Source: Planctomycetes bacterium RIFOXYC2_FULL_41_27
GTDB taxonomy: Bacteria > Planctomycetota > Brocadiia > Brocadiales > Brocadiaceae
NCBI GenBank assembly: GCA_001828645.1
Contig: MHZD01000100.1
Location: 1 to 8,289, forward strand
Length of the DNA: 8,289 nt
Direction of reading: 5' to 3'
Below, in pieces: positions 1-5,330 of the stretch. The position numbers were made by a program, and so were the translations under genes. Below the pieces are notes generated by a model. It made no database searches, was not told the DNA's origin, and saw only the letters and a list, made by a program, of their open reading frames with translations. The first letter of the stretch is position 1; each line of letters starts with the position of its first letter.

Positions 1-20
1 GTTCTACCTGTCTAAAAAAG

Positions 21-323
21 ATGGGTGTGAGAGATATTACAAAAGTAGCTGCTATCAAGGGGATTCAGATGGGACAAGAGGTTGTTCTTCGTGATAACAT
101 AACCTGGTTTTTAAAAAATAGAATTATGCTTGTTTTAGTTGCCTTTGTTTTAGGCATTATAGTAACAGAGGCAGCAGCTACCATTATATCATTCGGTACC
201 TACAGAGGTGCTATAGATTTGCTCGTAGGGGGGATACTCACTTTAATAGTATTAGTTGTTTCATGGGTTAAGAAGCCGCGATATCTTTTTAGGATAGAGC
301 AAATAGAAGGGGGGAGAACATAA
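21..323 (+). CDS. Small two-helix membrane protein of unknown function, just upstream of a DtxR regulator
   Basis: I do not recognise the family. With the ATG at 21 it has 100 residues: a polar N-terminus, two hydrophobic segments at about residues 34-58 and 66-83, and a short basic tail (WVKKPRYLFR). This suggests a small inner-membrane protein with two helices. The start is uncertain. The frame is open to the left edge, so the gene could begin outside the window, and the ATG at 21 has no ribosome binding site. The ATG at 69 (84 residues, both helices kept) is preceded by AAGGGG at 57-62 and is a good alternative. Another frame ends with a stop at 13-15, possibly the end of an upstream gene. 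The stop codon lies one base before the next ATG, so the protein is probably co-translated with the metalloregulator. A role in metal uptake is inferred from that context only. Confidence 0.55.
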   Translation: MGVRDITKVAAIKGIQMGQEVVLRDNITWFLKNRIMLVLVAFVLGIIVTEAAATIISFGTYRGAIDLLVGGILTLIVLVVSWVKKPRYLFRIEQIEGGRT

Positions 324-324
324 T

Positions 325-975
325 ATGACCGAACCGGGTTTAGAAGAGATGCTGGAATTGATATGGACAATGAAAGAAGGCGGTGATAAAGTCGAAAAAA
401 ATTTATTGATTAAAAAGATGCAACTCCCTGCAGCAGAAAACATGTTGATGACTTTAACACAAGAAGGCTATGTTAAAATAACAGATACAAAAGTAGAATT
501 TACCAACAAAGGTATGATAGATGCGCGATTGATTATCAGGAGACACCGTCTTGCAGAAAGGTTGCTGAATGATGTTTTATCGGTAAAAGAAGATACCATG
601 GATTCCAGTGCATGCAAGTTTGAGCATTTTTTGGATGAAGAAGTTACAACCAGTATATGTACCTTATTAGGACATCCAATAAGCTGCCCTCACGGAAAGG
701 CTATACCGCCTGGAGAGTGTTGTGAAAGGGCGAATAAGGAGATAAGACCAGTTGTAATGCCATTAACAGAATTAAGGCCAGGTGACAAGGCAAAGGTGTC
801 ATATATAGTAACACGATATCATGAACGGTTAGACAGGCTATCTTCTATGGGCCTGTTACCAGGCGTTCAAATCCGCCTTCATCAAAGGCAGCCAACGTAC
901 GTCATACAAATGGGTGAAACACAAATTGCGTTAGATACTGCCATTGCACGGGATATTTATGTGCGCCTTGTGTAG
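325..975 (+). CDS. DtxR/MntR-family metal-dependent transcriptional regulator with C-terminal FeoA-like domain
   Basis: This is a cytoplasmic metal-sensing repressor, expected to bind Fe(II) or Mn(II) and control metal uptake genes. Residues 1-65 form the winged helix, about 66-140 the metal-binding and dimerisation domain, and 145-216 an SH3-like FeoA domain (LTELRPGD, then MGLLPG, then ALD). At 216 residues it has the length of three-domain DtxR/IdeR proteins. The block HRLAERLL (H74, E78) and the block ACKFEHFLDEE (C97, E100, H101) match DtxR metal ligands. Near the N-terminus, E8 and E11 sit where MntR has its acidic ligands and DtxR has Met10. A CPHGKAIPPGECC segment (121-133) adds cysteines. 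The ribosome binding site GGGGGGAG at 309-316 lies 8 bases from the ATG. The gene is coupled to the upstream membrane protein. The family is certain; which metal it senses is not. Confidence 0.9.
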   Translation: MTEPGLEEMLELIWTMKEGGDKVEKNLLIKKMQLPAAENMLMTLTQEGYVKITDTKVEFTNKGMIDARLIIRRHRLAERLLNDVLSVKEDTMDSSACKFEHFLDEEVTTSICTLLGHPISCPHGKAIPPGECCERANKEIRPVVMPLTELRPGDKAKVSYIVTRYHERLDRLSSMGLLPGVQIRLHQRQPTYVIQMGETQIALDTAIARDIYVRLV

Positions 976-1000
976 AATATGTTATATGTTGCTGATTATC

Positions 1001-1027
1001 TCCATGAGAAAGGTAATATTTCATGGA
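1001..1027 (+). other. Hairpin downstream of the DtxR-type gene
   Basis: TCCATGA (1001-1007) and TCATGGA (1021-1027) are perfect inverted arms. A G-T and an A-T pair inside extend the stem to 9 bp with a 9-base loop. It starts 26 bases after the regulator's stop codon. No T-tract follows, so it is not a canonical intrinsic terminator. It may stabilise or end the mRNA, or be chance. Confidence 0.35.
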
Positions 1028-1133
1028 AAAGATTGATTGCTATCGGATGCGGAAACAACAAACCTTTAACGAAAATATTAAAAGCGACTGGCACAATGAA
1101 CGCATATCCATAATTATCAACATACTGAGATAA
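1023..1133 (+). CDS. Possible 36-residue small ORF (doubtful)
   Basis: An ATG at 1023 has AAAGGT at 1009-1014 upstream at plausible spacing, and opens 36 codons ending in TAA. The product starts MEKIDCYRMRKQQ and contains SDWHNERI; I recognise no family. A second ORF in another frame (979-1113, 44 codons, starting MLYVADYL) overlaps it without a ribosome binding site, so at most one is likely real. The ATG lies in the right arm of the hairpin at 1001-1027. The rest of the 976-1188 spacer holds only the promoter described separately. Confidence 0.12.
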   Translation: MEKIDCYRMRKQQTFNENIKSDWHNERISIIINILR

Positions 1134-1150
1134 GCTGTTCTTCTTTTAAC

Positions 1151-1179
1151 TTGACAATTCCTCCTTGGTGTGATATTAA
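1151..1179 (+). promoter_or_regulatory. Sigma-70-type promoter for the L,D-transpeptidase gene
   Basis: TTGACA at 1151-1156 is a perfect -35 box. After exactly 17 bases comes TATTAA at 1174-1179, preceded by TGA, which gives an extended -10. Transcription should start about 7 bases on, near 1186, only a few bases before the ATG at 1189. The transcript would be leaderless or nearly so, which fits the lack of a ribosome binding site in front of that gene. Confidence 0.6.
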
Positions 1180-1188
1180 TTTCCAGTC

Positions 1189-2112
1189 ATGAAAATTATT
1201 CTAAACTCTTTATTGATTGCATTTCACGCATACCTTTTTTTACCTTTATTCAATAGTGGCATTGCCAGTGGAAAAGACAAGGACATAATTATTTATAAAA
1301 AAGACATTATTATTCGTTCCGATGAACTTGAAGCAGAGCCTAAAAAAGATAAAAATGCCGCGGGATTCAAACCTATCGATAAACCTGTAGAAAAAAAACG
1401 AGAAACACCCAGCCTTGATATCGTTGACAAATATTTAAAAGAAGGAAAAAAATATGAGGCAAGAAATGCCTTATCGGATATATTTATAAATAAAATAATG
1501 CCAGAAAAACAAAATGAGATAAAGGAACTATTAGATAAATTAAACGAAGAATTAATCTTCTCACCCTTGTCCTCTCCGGATGCTGCTATGTATACCGTTC
1601 AAGCCGGCGATATCATGGCGCGAATTGCCAAACAATTTAAAACAAATTATGAACTGATTATAAGGATTAACAACAAATCTCCCACGAGACTGAATATAGG
1701 AGATAAATTAAAAATACTTACGGGAAAGACGAAAATATTAATTAGTAAAAGTGATTTCACTCTGACTTTGCTACTCAATGATTATTATGTGAAACAGTAC
1801 CGTATCGGCATAGGGAAAAACGATAAAACCCCGGCCGGTACGTTTGAAGTAAAAAATAAACTGAAAGAGCCAACGTGGTATTCACCCAATGGCGGTATAT
1901 TCCCATATAGACATCCGGAAAATATTCTTGGCACCCGGTGGATTGGTTTTAAAGATAAACCAGACCTGTATGGTTATGGGATTCATGGTACGACATTACC
2001 TGATTCGATTGGCACTGCTTCGTCAAATGGATGTGTTCGAATGGTGAATAGCGATGTGGAAGAGCTCTATGATTTTCTAACATTAGATACTGAAATTATT
2101 ATTCAAAGGTGA
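1189..2112 (+). CDS. Exported LysM-domain L,D-transpeptidase (YkuD family)
   Basis: A cell-wall enzyme expected to form 3-3 cross-links in peptidoglycan or to anchor proteins to it, using a catalytic cysteine. Residues 1-26 look like a signal peptide (MKIILNSLLIAF, then a likely cut after GIA at 24-26). A lysine-rich, probably extended and coiled region follows to about 125. A LysM domain spans about 135-178 (YTVQAGD, NKSPTRLNIGD). The YkuD catalytic domain spans about 181-307 with H266 in IHGTTLP and the signature SSNGCVRM at 278-285, nucleophile C282. All expected catalytic residues are present. There is no ribosome binding site before the ATG; the predicted transcript start is adjacent, so the start is supported by the signal peptide rather than by a ribosome binding site. 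It leads a two-gene unit with the folate gene. If the host is an anammox planctomycete, it argues for a peptidoglycan-containing wall. Confidence 0.93.
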   Translation: MKIILNSLLIAFHAYLFLPLFNSGIASGKDKDIIIYKKDIIIRSDELEAEPKKDKNAAGFKPIDKPVEKKRETPSLDIVDKYLKEGKKYEARNALSDIFINKIMPEKQNEIKELLDKLNEELIFSPLSSPDAAMYTVQAGDIMARIAKQFKTNYELIIRINNKSPTRLNIGDKLKILTGKTKILISKSDFTLTLLLNDYYVKQYRIGIGKNDKTPAGTFEVKNKLKEPTWYSPNGGIFPYRHPENILGTRWIGFKDKPDLYGYGIHGTTLPDSIGTASSNGCVRMVNSDVEELYDFLTLDTEIIIQR

Positions 2113-2113
2113 T
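2105..2113 (+). promoter_or_regulatory. Ribosome binding site overlapping the upstream stop codon
   Basis: AAAGGTGAT lies 5 bases before the ATG at 2119 (AGGTGA core 7 bases away) and contains the TGA stop (2110-2112) of the transpeptidase gene. This arrangement favours translational coupling of the two genes and fixes the start of the downstream one. Confidence 0.65.
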
Positions 2114-2118
2114 AACGC

Positions 2119-2748
2119 ATGTATAGAAATGAGCCTCTCGAAAAATATTTAAAAGATGCGGCTGCCGGAACACCTGCGCCAGGTGGTGGAAGTGTGGCAT
2201 CGCTGGTGGGTGCTTTAGCAACAACGATGTCTTCCATGTCGGCAAACTTTACTGTCGGCAAGGAAAAATTTAAGCACTATGATTCGCAATTGAAAAAGAT
2301 ACTTGGAGAGTGCGAGAAGAACAGAGAAACCTTATTATCCTTGATGGAGGAGGATATTAAAGTTTATAGTGGGATCACTCATGCGTATGGATTGCCAAAG
2401 TCGACCGATGCAGAAAAAAACAAACGTTCGGAAGAAATACAAAAAGCAACCATTACCGCAATGGAAGTACCATTAAAGACGACAATGTGTTGTCTTTATG
2501 TATTGGAAATGACGAGAGAATTGGTAGATATTGCAAATCCGAATCTGATATCAGATGTTGGGGTGTCTGGGTTTTTGGCTGAGGCAGCATTTCAATGTGC
2601 AAAATTAAATGTGGAAATAAACCTTGCTACGATTAAGAATCAGAGTCTTGTTGAAAAGACACAAAATGAACTGAGCCACGCTGAGAAGAAGGCAAAAACG
2701 CTTTTCAAAGAAATACAAGAAAAAGTTCAGAAGATAATAAAGGGATAA
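2119..2748 (+). CDS. fchA: Cyclodeaminase/cyclohydrolase family protein (FTCD_C; FchA-like)
   Basis: The protein belongs to the family of the C-terminal domain of formiminotransferase-cyclodeaminase. Members convert 5-formimino-THF to 5,10-methenyl-THF, or as stand-alone FchA hydrolyse 5,10-methenyl-THF to 10-formyl-THF. It is cytoplasmic and mostly helical. Seen in the sequence: the glycine signature TPAPGGGSVASLVGAL at 18-33, an acidic EED at 77-79 followed by a LPKSTD motif near 92-97, and NPNLISDVGVSGFLAEAA at 140-157 with AKLNVEINL after it, all typical of the family. At 209 residues it has the normal length of stand-alone members, with no formiminotransferase domain fused. No histidine-degradation gene is nearby, so the cyclohydrolase role in one-carbon or Wood-Ljungdahl metabolism seems more likely than histidine breakdown, but this is inference. 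The gene symbol is tentative. Confidence 0.85.
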   Translation: MYRNEPLEKYLKDAAAGTPAPGGGSVASLVGALATTMSSMSANFTVGKEKFKHYDSQLKKILGECEKNRETLLSLMEEDIKVYSGITHAYGLPKSTDAEKNKRSEEIQKATITAMEVPLKTTMCCLYVLEMTRELVDIANPNLISDVGVSGFLAEAAFQCAKLNVEINLATIKNQSLVEKTQNELSHAEKKAKTLFKEIQEKVQKIIKG

Positions 2749-2849
2749 TGCGTAACTTTCTGTTGTTTACAGAACAAATGCATAACTATTGTAAAACTCC
2801 GCTATTTTAGCAGGCAAAGCGGCTAACCTTCAGGAATTTATCATAAGCA

Positions 2850-3368
2850 ATGGAATGGAAAATAACCAAAGGCTCCAAGGGATGCATCCTTTGCAGCAAG
2901 GAGTTTTGTGAAGACGAAGAGTATTATTCTGCACTCTTTGATGAAAATAATATCTTCATACGAAAAGATTATTGTACTTCATGTTGGAGCAAGGATAAGG
3001 GAGACGGGCTTTTTTCATTTTGGAAAACGAGCGTGCCACAAAGAGATAAACCTGTCCAAAAGTTTGTAAATAATGAAGTCTTTCTGGATATGTTTACCAG
3101 ATTAGAGGGGAAAAACGAACCAAATCAAAGAAATCTGCGATATGTGCTGGCGCTTTATCTAATACGGAAAAAAATATTTAAATTAAAATCTTTTAAAAAA
3201 GAAAATGGAGAGGAGATTATCACACTGTATTTTCCAAAAGAAAATAAAGAATTCAACGTATTTAACCCAGATTTAAAAGATGAAGAAATTGATGCTATCA
3301 CATCAGAAATGAGCCAACTCCTAAACTATCCTTACTTAGAACAAGAAGTCCTCATCAATGCAGATTAA
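2850..3368 (+). CDS. Zinc-ribbon-like conserved hypothetical protein
   Basis: A 172-residue soluble protein of unknown function. Residues 12-45 carry two CxxC pairs (C12/C15 in CILC and C42/C45 in CTSC) flanking a beta-rich stretch, plus C20, a pattern expected to bind one zinc. Next comes a FSFWKTSVP motif at 55-63. A second region at about 70-155 is predicted helical then strand-rich: QRNLRYVLALYLIRKK at 93-108, then a stretch ending FNVFNPDLKDEEID. I recall similar architecture in uncharacterised planctomycete proteins but cannot name a family. The ATG has no good ribosome binding site (AGGA at 2832 is 14 bases away), so the start is only moderately sure. It converges on the RNase III operon. 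The 101-base upstream spacer shows a weak hairpin (2758-2774) and no convincing promoter, so it may be read through from the folate gene. Confidence 0.75.
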   Translation: MEWKITKGSKGCILCSKEFCEDEEYYSALFDENNIFIRKDYCTSCWSKDKGDGLFSFWKTSVPQRDKPVQKFVNNEVFLDMFTRLEGKNEPNQRNLRYVLALYLIRKKIFKLKSFKKENGEEIITLYFPKENKEFNVFNPDLKDEEIDAITSEMSQLLNYPYLEQEVLINAD

Positions 3369-3454
3369 ACACGTATTGGATTTACATCCATAAACAAGTC
3401 GGGTTCAAATAATCATTAAATTTCCTCAAATCCCTCGCTTCGTCGTTTGTATAA

Positions 3455-3488
3455 TTTGGGAAACAGACGATTTCTGTTGTTTTCCAAA
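3455..3488. terminator. Imperfect hairpin between convergent genes, possible two-way terminator
   Basis: TTTGG (3455-3459) pairs with CCAAA (3484-3488) and AACAGA (3462-3467) with TCTGTT (3473-3478) around a CGATT loop, with an asymmetric internal loop between. It lies between two genes that converge, where a bidirectional terminator is expected. Neither side has a clean T-tract, so termination efficiency is uncertain. Confidence 0.4.
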
Positions 3489-3514
3489 TGTCTGAGGCTT
3501 TACCTAACTAATGG

Positions 3515-3775
3515 TTATTGTGAAACAGGAGTTGCGGTGCTTGCAGATGTGTTATAGCAACAGGTTCCGCAGTCAACGGTAATCCCTCGTATTTTCCTTT
3601 CTTTTAATGCCGTTCGAAGTTGCACTACCTGATCTGTATTGACGTTATTCTCTCTCTGTACTGCCAATAACCTAACCCGCAACTGTCTTGTCGTTTTAAT
3701 ACTTGGACACTTGGTTTTTTGAATACCTGCAGGACAGACACCAACGATTTTCTTCTTGTTTATCCTCTTTGCCAT
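3515..3775 (-). CDS. Small, highly basic cysteine-containing protein of unknown function, downstream of rnc
   Basis: I recognise no family for this 86-residue protein. It has 17 Lys/Arg against 4 Asp/Glu, starting with MAKRINKKK. Five cysteines fall in two groups: C14 and C23 in the CPAGIQKTKCP segment, and C69, C72, C73 in DCGTCC. The middle (28-62) looks helical and could be amphipathic. There is no signal peptide or membrane helix. The charge suggests nucleic-acid binding and the cysteines a metal site or disulfide, both inferred. That the gene is real is well supported: a strong ribosome binding site GGAAGGAG (3790-3783) sits 7 bases from the ATG, and it follows rnc by only 32 bases on the same strand, making it the third gene of the NYN-rnc operon. 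The tail after the cysteines is rich in Ser and Thr. Confidence 0.75.
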   Translation of the reverse strand: MAKRINKKKIVGVCPAGIQKTKCPSIKTTRQLRVRLLAVQRENNVNTDQVVQLRTALKERKIRGITVDCGTCCYNTSASTATPVSQ

Positions 3776-3782
3776 AGTGAAT

Positions 3783-3790
3783 CTCCTTCC
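3783..3790 (-). promoter_or_regulatory. Strong ribosome binding site of the basic cysteine protein
   Basis: GGAAGGAG on the minus strand, 7 bases from the ATG at 3775. It is the best match to the anti-Shine-Dalgarno sequence in the window. It suggests that this small protein is made in larger amounts than RNase III, whose own start lacks a clear site. Confidence 0.7.
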
Positions 3791-3807
3791 TTAATTTAAG
3801 TGTAAAG

Positions 3808-4536
3808 TTAACTGTCTGTTTCTTTAATTAAATCAGGAATTATAATTTCCAGAGTTTCTTTTGCAGCAGATTGTTCTGCTTCCTTCTTACTTTTGCCCCA
3901 TCCTTTTCCGTATTCATTACTTTTTATTGAGACTATTACTTCAAAAGACTTCGCGTGATCGGGGCCCATTTGCTGCAAGACTCGATAATTAGGCGTAATG
4001 CCATATTCCTTTTGACTGTAATGTTGAAGAATAGATTTGTAATTCTTAGCATGCTGATTTTTGCAAACGAGGTCAATTTCTTTTTTTAAATGCTTTATGG
4101 TAAAATTGTAAGCCTCTTCTATGCCGCCGTCCAAATATATTGCGGCTATAACTGCTTCAAATACATTGGCAAGTAAGGATTTTGGCAGATAATTCCGGTC
4201 ATTTAAACCCTTGCCTACTGAAAGAAAATCTTTTAGATGCGCCTCTACACTAACATCGGCAAGTGTTGTTTGACTCACCACCACAGATTTTATCTTTGTT
4301 AATTCTCCCTCACTACACTGCGGCATGGTTTTGTAAAGATAGTCTGAAATAATCATCCCTAACACCGCATCTCCCAAAAATTCTAATCGTTCGTTAGAAA
4401 AATTATTTTCTATTCTGCAGGAGGTGTGGGTTAGCGCTTTTTCAAGCACGACGGGATCATGAAATGAATATCCTAACGTTACTTGACACGCACTGAGTTT
4501 TTCCGGGCTTATATGATTATTCGTTTGCAGTATCAT
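3808..4536 (-). CDS. rnc: Ribonuclease III
   Basis: A cytoplasmic dsRNA-specific endonuclease that processes rRNA precursors and structured mRNAs as a homodimer. Residues 11-155 are the catalytic domain with the signature NERLEFLGDAV at 48-58 (E49, E52, D56). Residues about 164-233 are the double-stranded-RNA binding domain, ending in the usual KSKKEAEQSAAKETLE. Its 242 residues fit the family. One oddity: in LLANVFEAV (121-129) the residue matching the E. coli catalytic Asp114 is Asn124, while the Glu117 equivalent E127 is kept. The start overlaps the 3' end of the NYN gene by 20 bases and has no clear ribosome binding site, so translation probably depends on coupling to that gene. The next gene downstream is the basic cysteine protein. 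Confidence 0.96.
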   Translation of the reverse strand: MILQTNNHISPEKLSACQVTLGYSFHDPVVLEKALTHTSCRIENNFSNERLEFLGDAVLGMIISDYLYKTMPQCSEGELTKIKSVVVSQTTLADVSVEAHLKDFLSVGKGLNDRNYLPKSLLANVFEAVIAAIYLDGGIEEAYNFTIKHLKKEIDLVCKNQHAKNYKSILQHYSQKEYGITPNYRVLQQMGPDHAKSFEVIVSIKSNEYGKGWGKSKKEAEQSAAKETLEIIIPDLIKETDS

Positions 4537-5053
4537 TCTTTTGAAACTTTTTTTCCTTAAAAAGCATCGACTCTTCTATAGCAGTATATTTTGTTGCAGC
4601 ATTGATAAGCTCAATGGCAGTGCTGCGCCTGAATGAAACGACTTCTACCCTGCAACCATGTGCTTTTAACATTTCTACAAGTGGAACGAAATCCCCATCT
4701 CCACTCACCAGGACTATGGTATCCAGCTTTGGTGCAATTGCTATAGAATCGATTGCAATACCCATATCCCAATCGCCTTTTGCAGTACCGTCTGGTCTCA
4801 GTCGAAGCTCCTTTGATTTTATTTCATAACCTAAACGGCTCAATGCATCTGTAAAGCTGGATTGGTCTACATCGGGTTTTTGTACCACATAGGCTATAGC
4901 ACGAGTAAGATTTCTGTCACCTACAATTTCTAACAGGAGTTTACTATAATCAATCTTTGATTGGTGTAACGCTTTTGCCGAATAAAACATATTTTGGACA
5001 TCAACGAATACCCCTATCCTTTGTTGAGATCCTCTGATTCGTCCACCTACCAT
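4517..5053 (-). CDS. NYN-domain (LabA/DUF88-like) putative endoribonuclease
   Basis: A PIN-like nuclease fold of the NYN family, expected to cut RNA with bound Mg2+ or Mn2+; the substrate is unknown. The conserved acidic positions are visible: D18 and N21 in VFVDVQNMF, D94 and D96 in KGDWDMGIAID with D102 following, and D119 and D121 in VSGDGDFVPLV. These correspond to the metal-binding cluster of the family, so it is probably active. Its 178 residues cover just the one domain plus a lysine-rich tail; there is no OST-HTH RNA-binding domain. The ATG has a good site, AAGGAA, 7 bases upstream (within GAAAGGAAGA). It is the first gene of the operon, overlapping rnc by 20 bases, which points to joint action or shared control with RNase III. 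It is not the YacP/Rae1 branch of NYN as far as I can judge. Confidence 0.88.
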   Translation of the reverse strand: MVGGRIRGSQQRIGVFVDVQNMFYSAKALHQSKIDYSKLLLEIVGDRNLTRAIAYVVQKPDVDQSSFTDALSRLGYEIKSKELRLRPDGTAKGDWDMGIAIDSIAIAPKLDTIVLVSGDGDFVPLVEMLKAHGCRVEVVSFRRSTAIELINAATKYTAIEESMLFKEKKFQKNDTANE

Positions 5054-5104
5054 GTATATCTTCCTTTCTAATAAAGACTTAATATTATGAAGATTATGTA
5101 TAAG

Positions 5105-5154
5105 TACCTAATTAAAAATTTTTAAATAATGAATAACGTTGCGAAAATTAGGTA
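5105..5154. repeat. Widely spaced 9-bp inverted repeat, possible paired operator
   Basis: TACCTAATT (5105-5113) and AATTAGGTA (5146-5154) are perfect inverted copies with centres 41 bp apart, about four helical turns. Between them lies the 14-bp palindrome TTAAAAATTTTTAA (5112-5125, sharing two bases with the left arm) and an AACGTT. They fall 51-101 bases before the NYN gene, within its predicted leader. They could be protein sites on DNA or the base of an RNA fold. Confidence 0.35.
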
Positions 5155-5190
5155 GGTAAAATAAAAATACTATATAAATTCAAAGAACGT

Positions 5191-5226
5191 TAAGTATGCA
5201 AGACGGGTTACGTCATAACATACCTT
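5191..5226 (-). other. Two-tier hairpin in the predicted leader of the NYN-rnc operon
   Basis: GTATG (5194-5198) pairs with CATAC (5219-5223), and inside it GACG (5202-5205) pairs with CGTC (5211-5214) around a five-base loop; a small internal loop separates the two stems. Read on the minus strand it lies in the long leader predicted for the operon containing rnc. RNase III genes in enterobacteria are autoregulated by cleavage of a leader stem; the stem here is much shorter, so this is only a suggestion. Confidence 0.25.
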
Positions 5227-5274
5227 TATACAAAATATTAGAGCAACACAAATTTACATTTGAAATTTATTTTA

Positions 5275-5302
5275 ATTTTAACAGCCTTTTGTAAACAGTC
5301 AA
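5275..5302 (-). promoter_or_regulatory. Candidate promoter of the NYN-rnc operon
   Basis: On the minus strand, TTGACT (5302-5297) is followed after 16 bases by TAAAAT (5280-5275), each 5 of 6 to consensus, with TGT directly before the -10 (extended form). Predicted start near 5268, leaving a leader of about 215 bases before the NYN ATG. Nothing nearer to the gene looked as good, but the region is so AT-rich that chance matches are possible. Confidence 0.45.
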
Positions 5303-5330
5303 TTAAAAAAACTGAAATAACTTAATTTTA

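Noticed and set aside
261..443. Minus-strand ORF of 60 codons across the start of the DtxR-type gene
   Set aside because: Antisense to the regulator and to its ribosome binding site; no supporting signal.
2747..2787. Near-direct repeat AATGCGTAACT / AATGCATAACT flanking a 6-bp hairpin after the folate gene
   Set aside because: Only two short imperfect copies and a weak stem without a T-tract; too little to call an element.
4602..4829. Plus-strand ORF of 75 codons inside the NYN gene
   Set aside because: Antisense shadow of a gene with intact family motifs; low-complexity Ser-rich product.
5253..5295. TyrR-like half-sites TTTACA and TGTAAA upstream of pheA
   Set aside because: Order and spacing are wrong for a TyrR box, and such hexamers are expected by chance in this AT-rich stretch.
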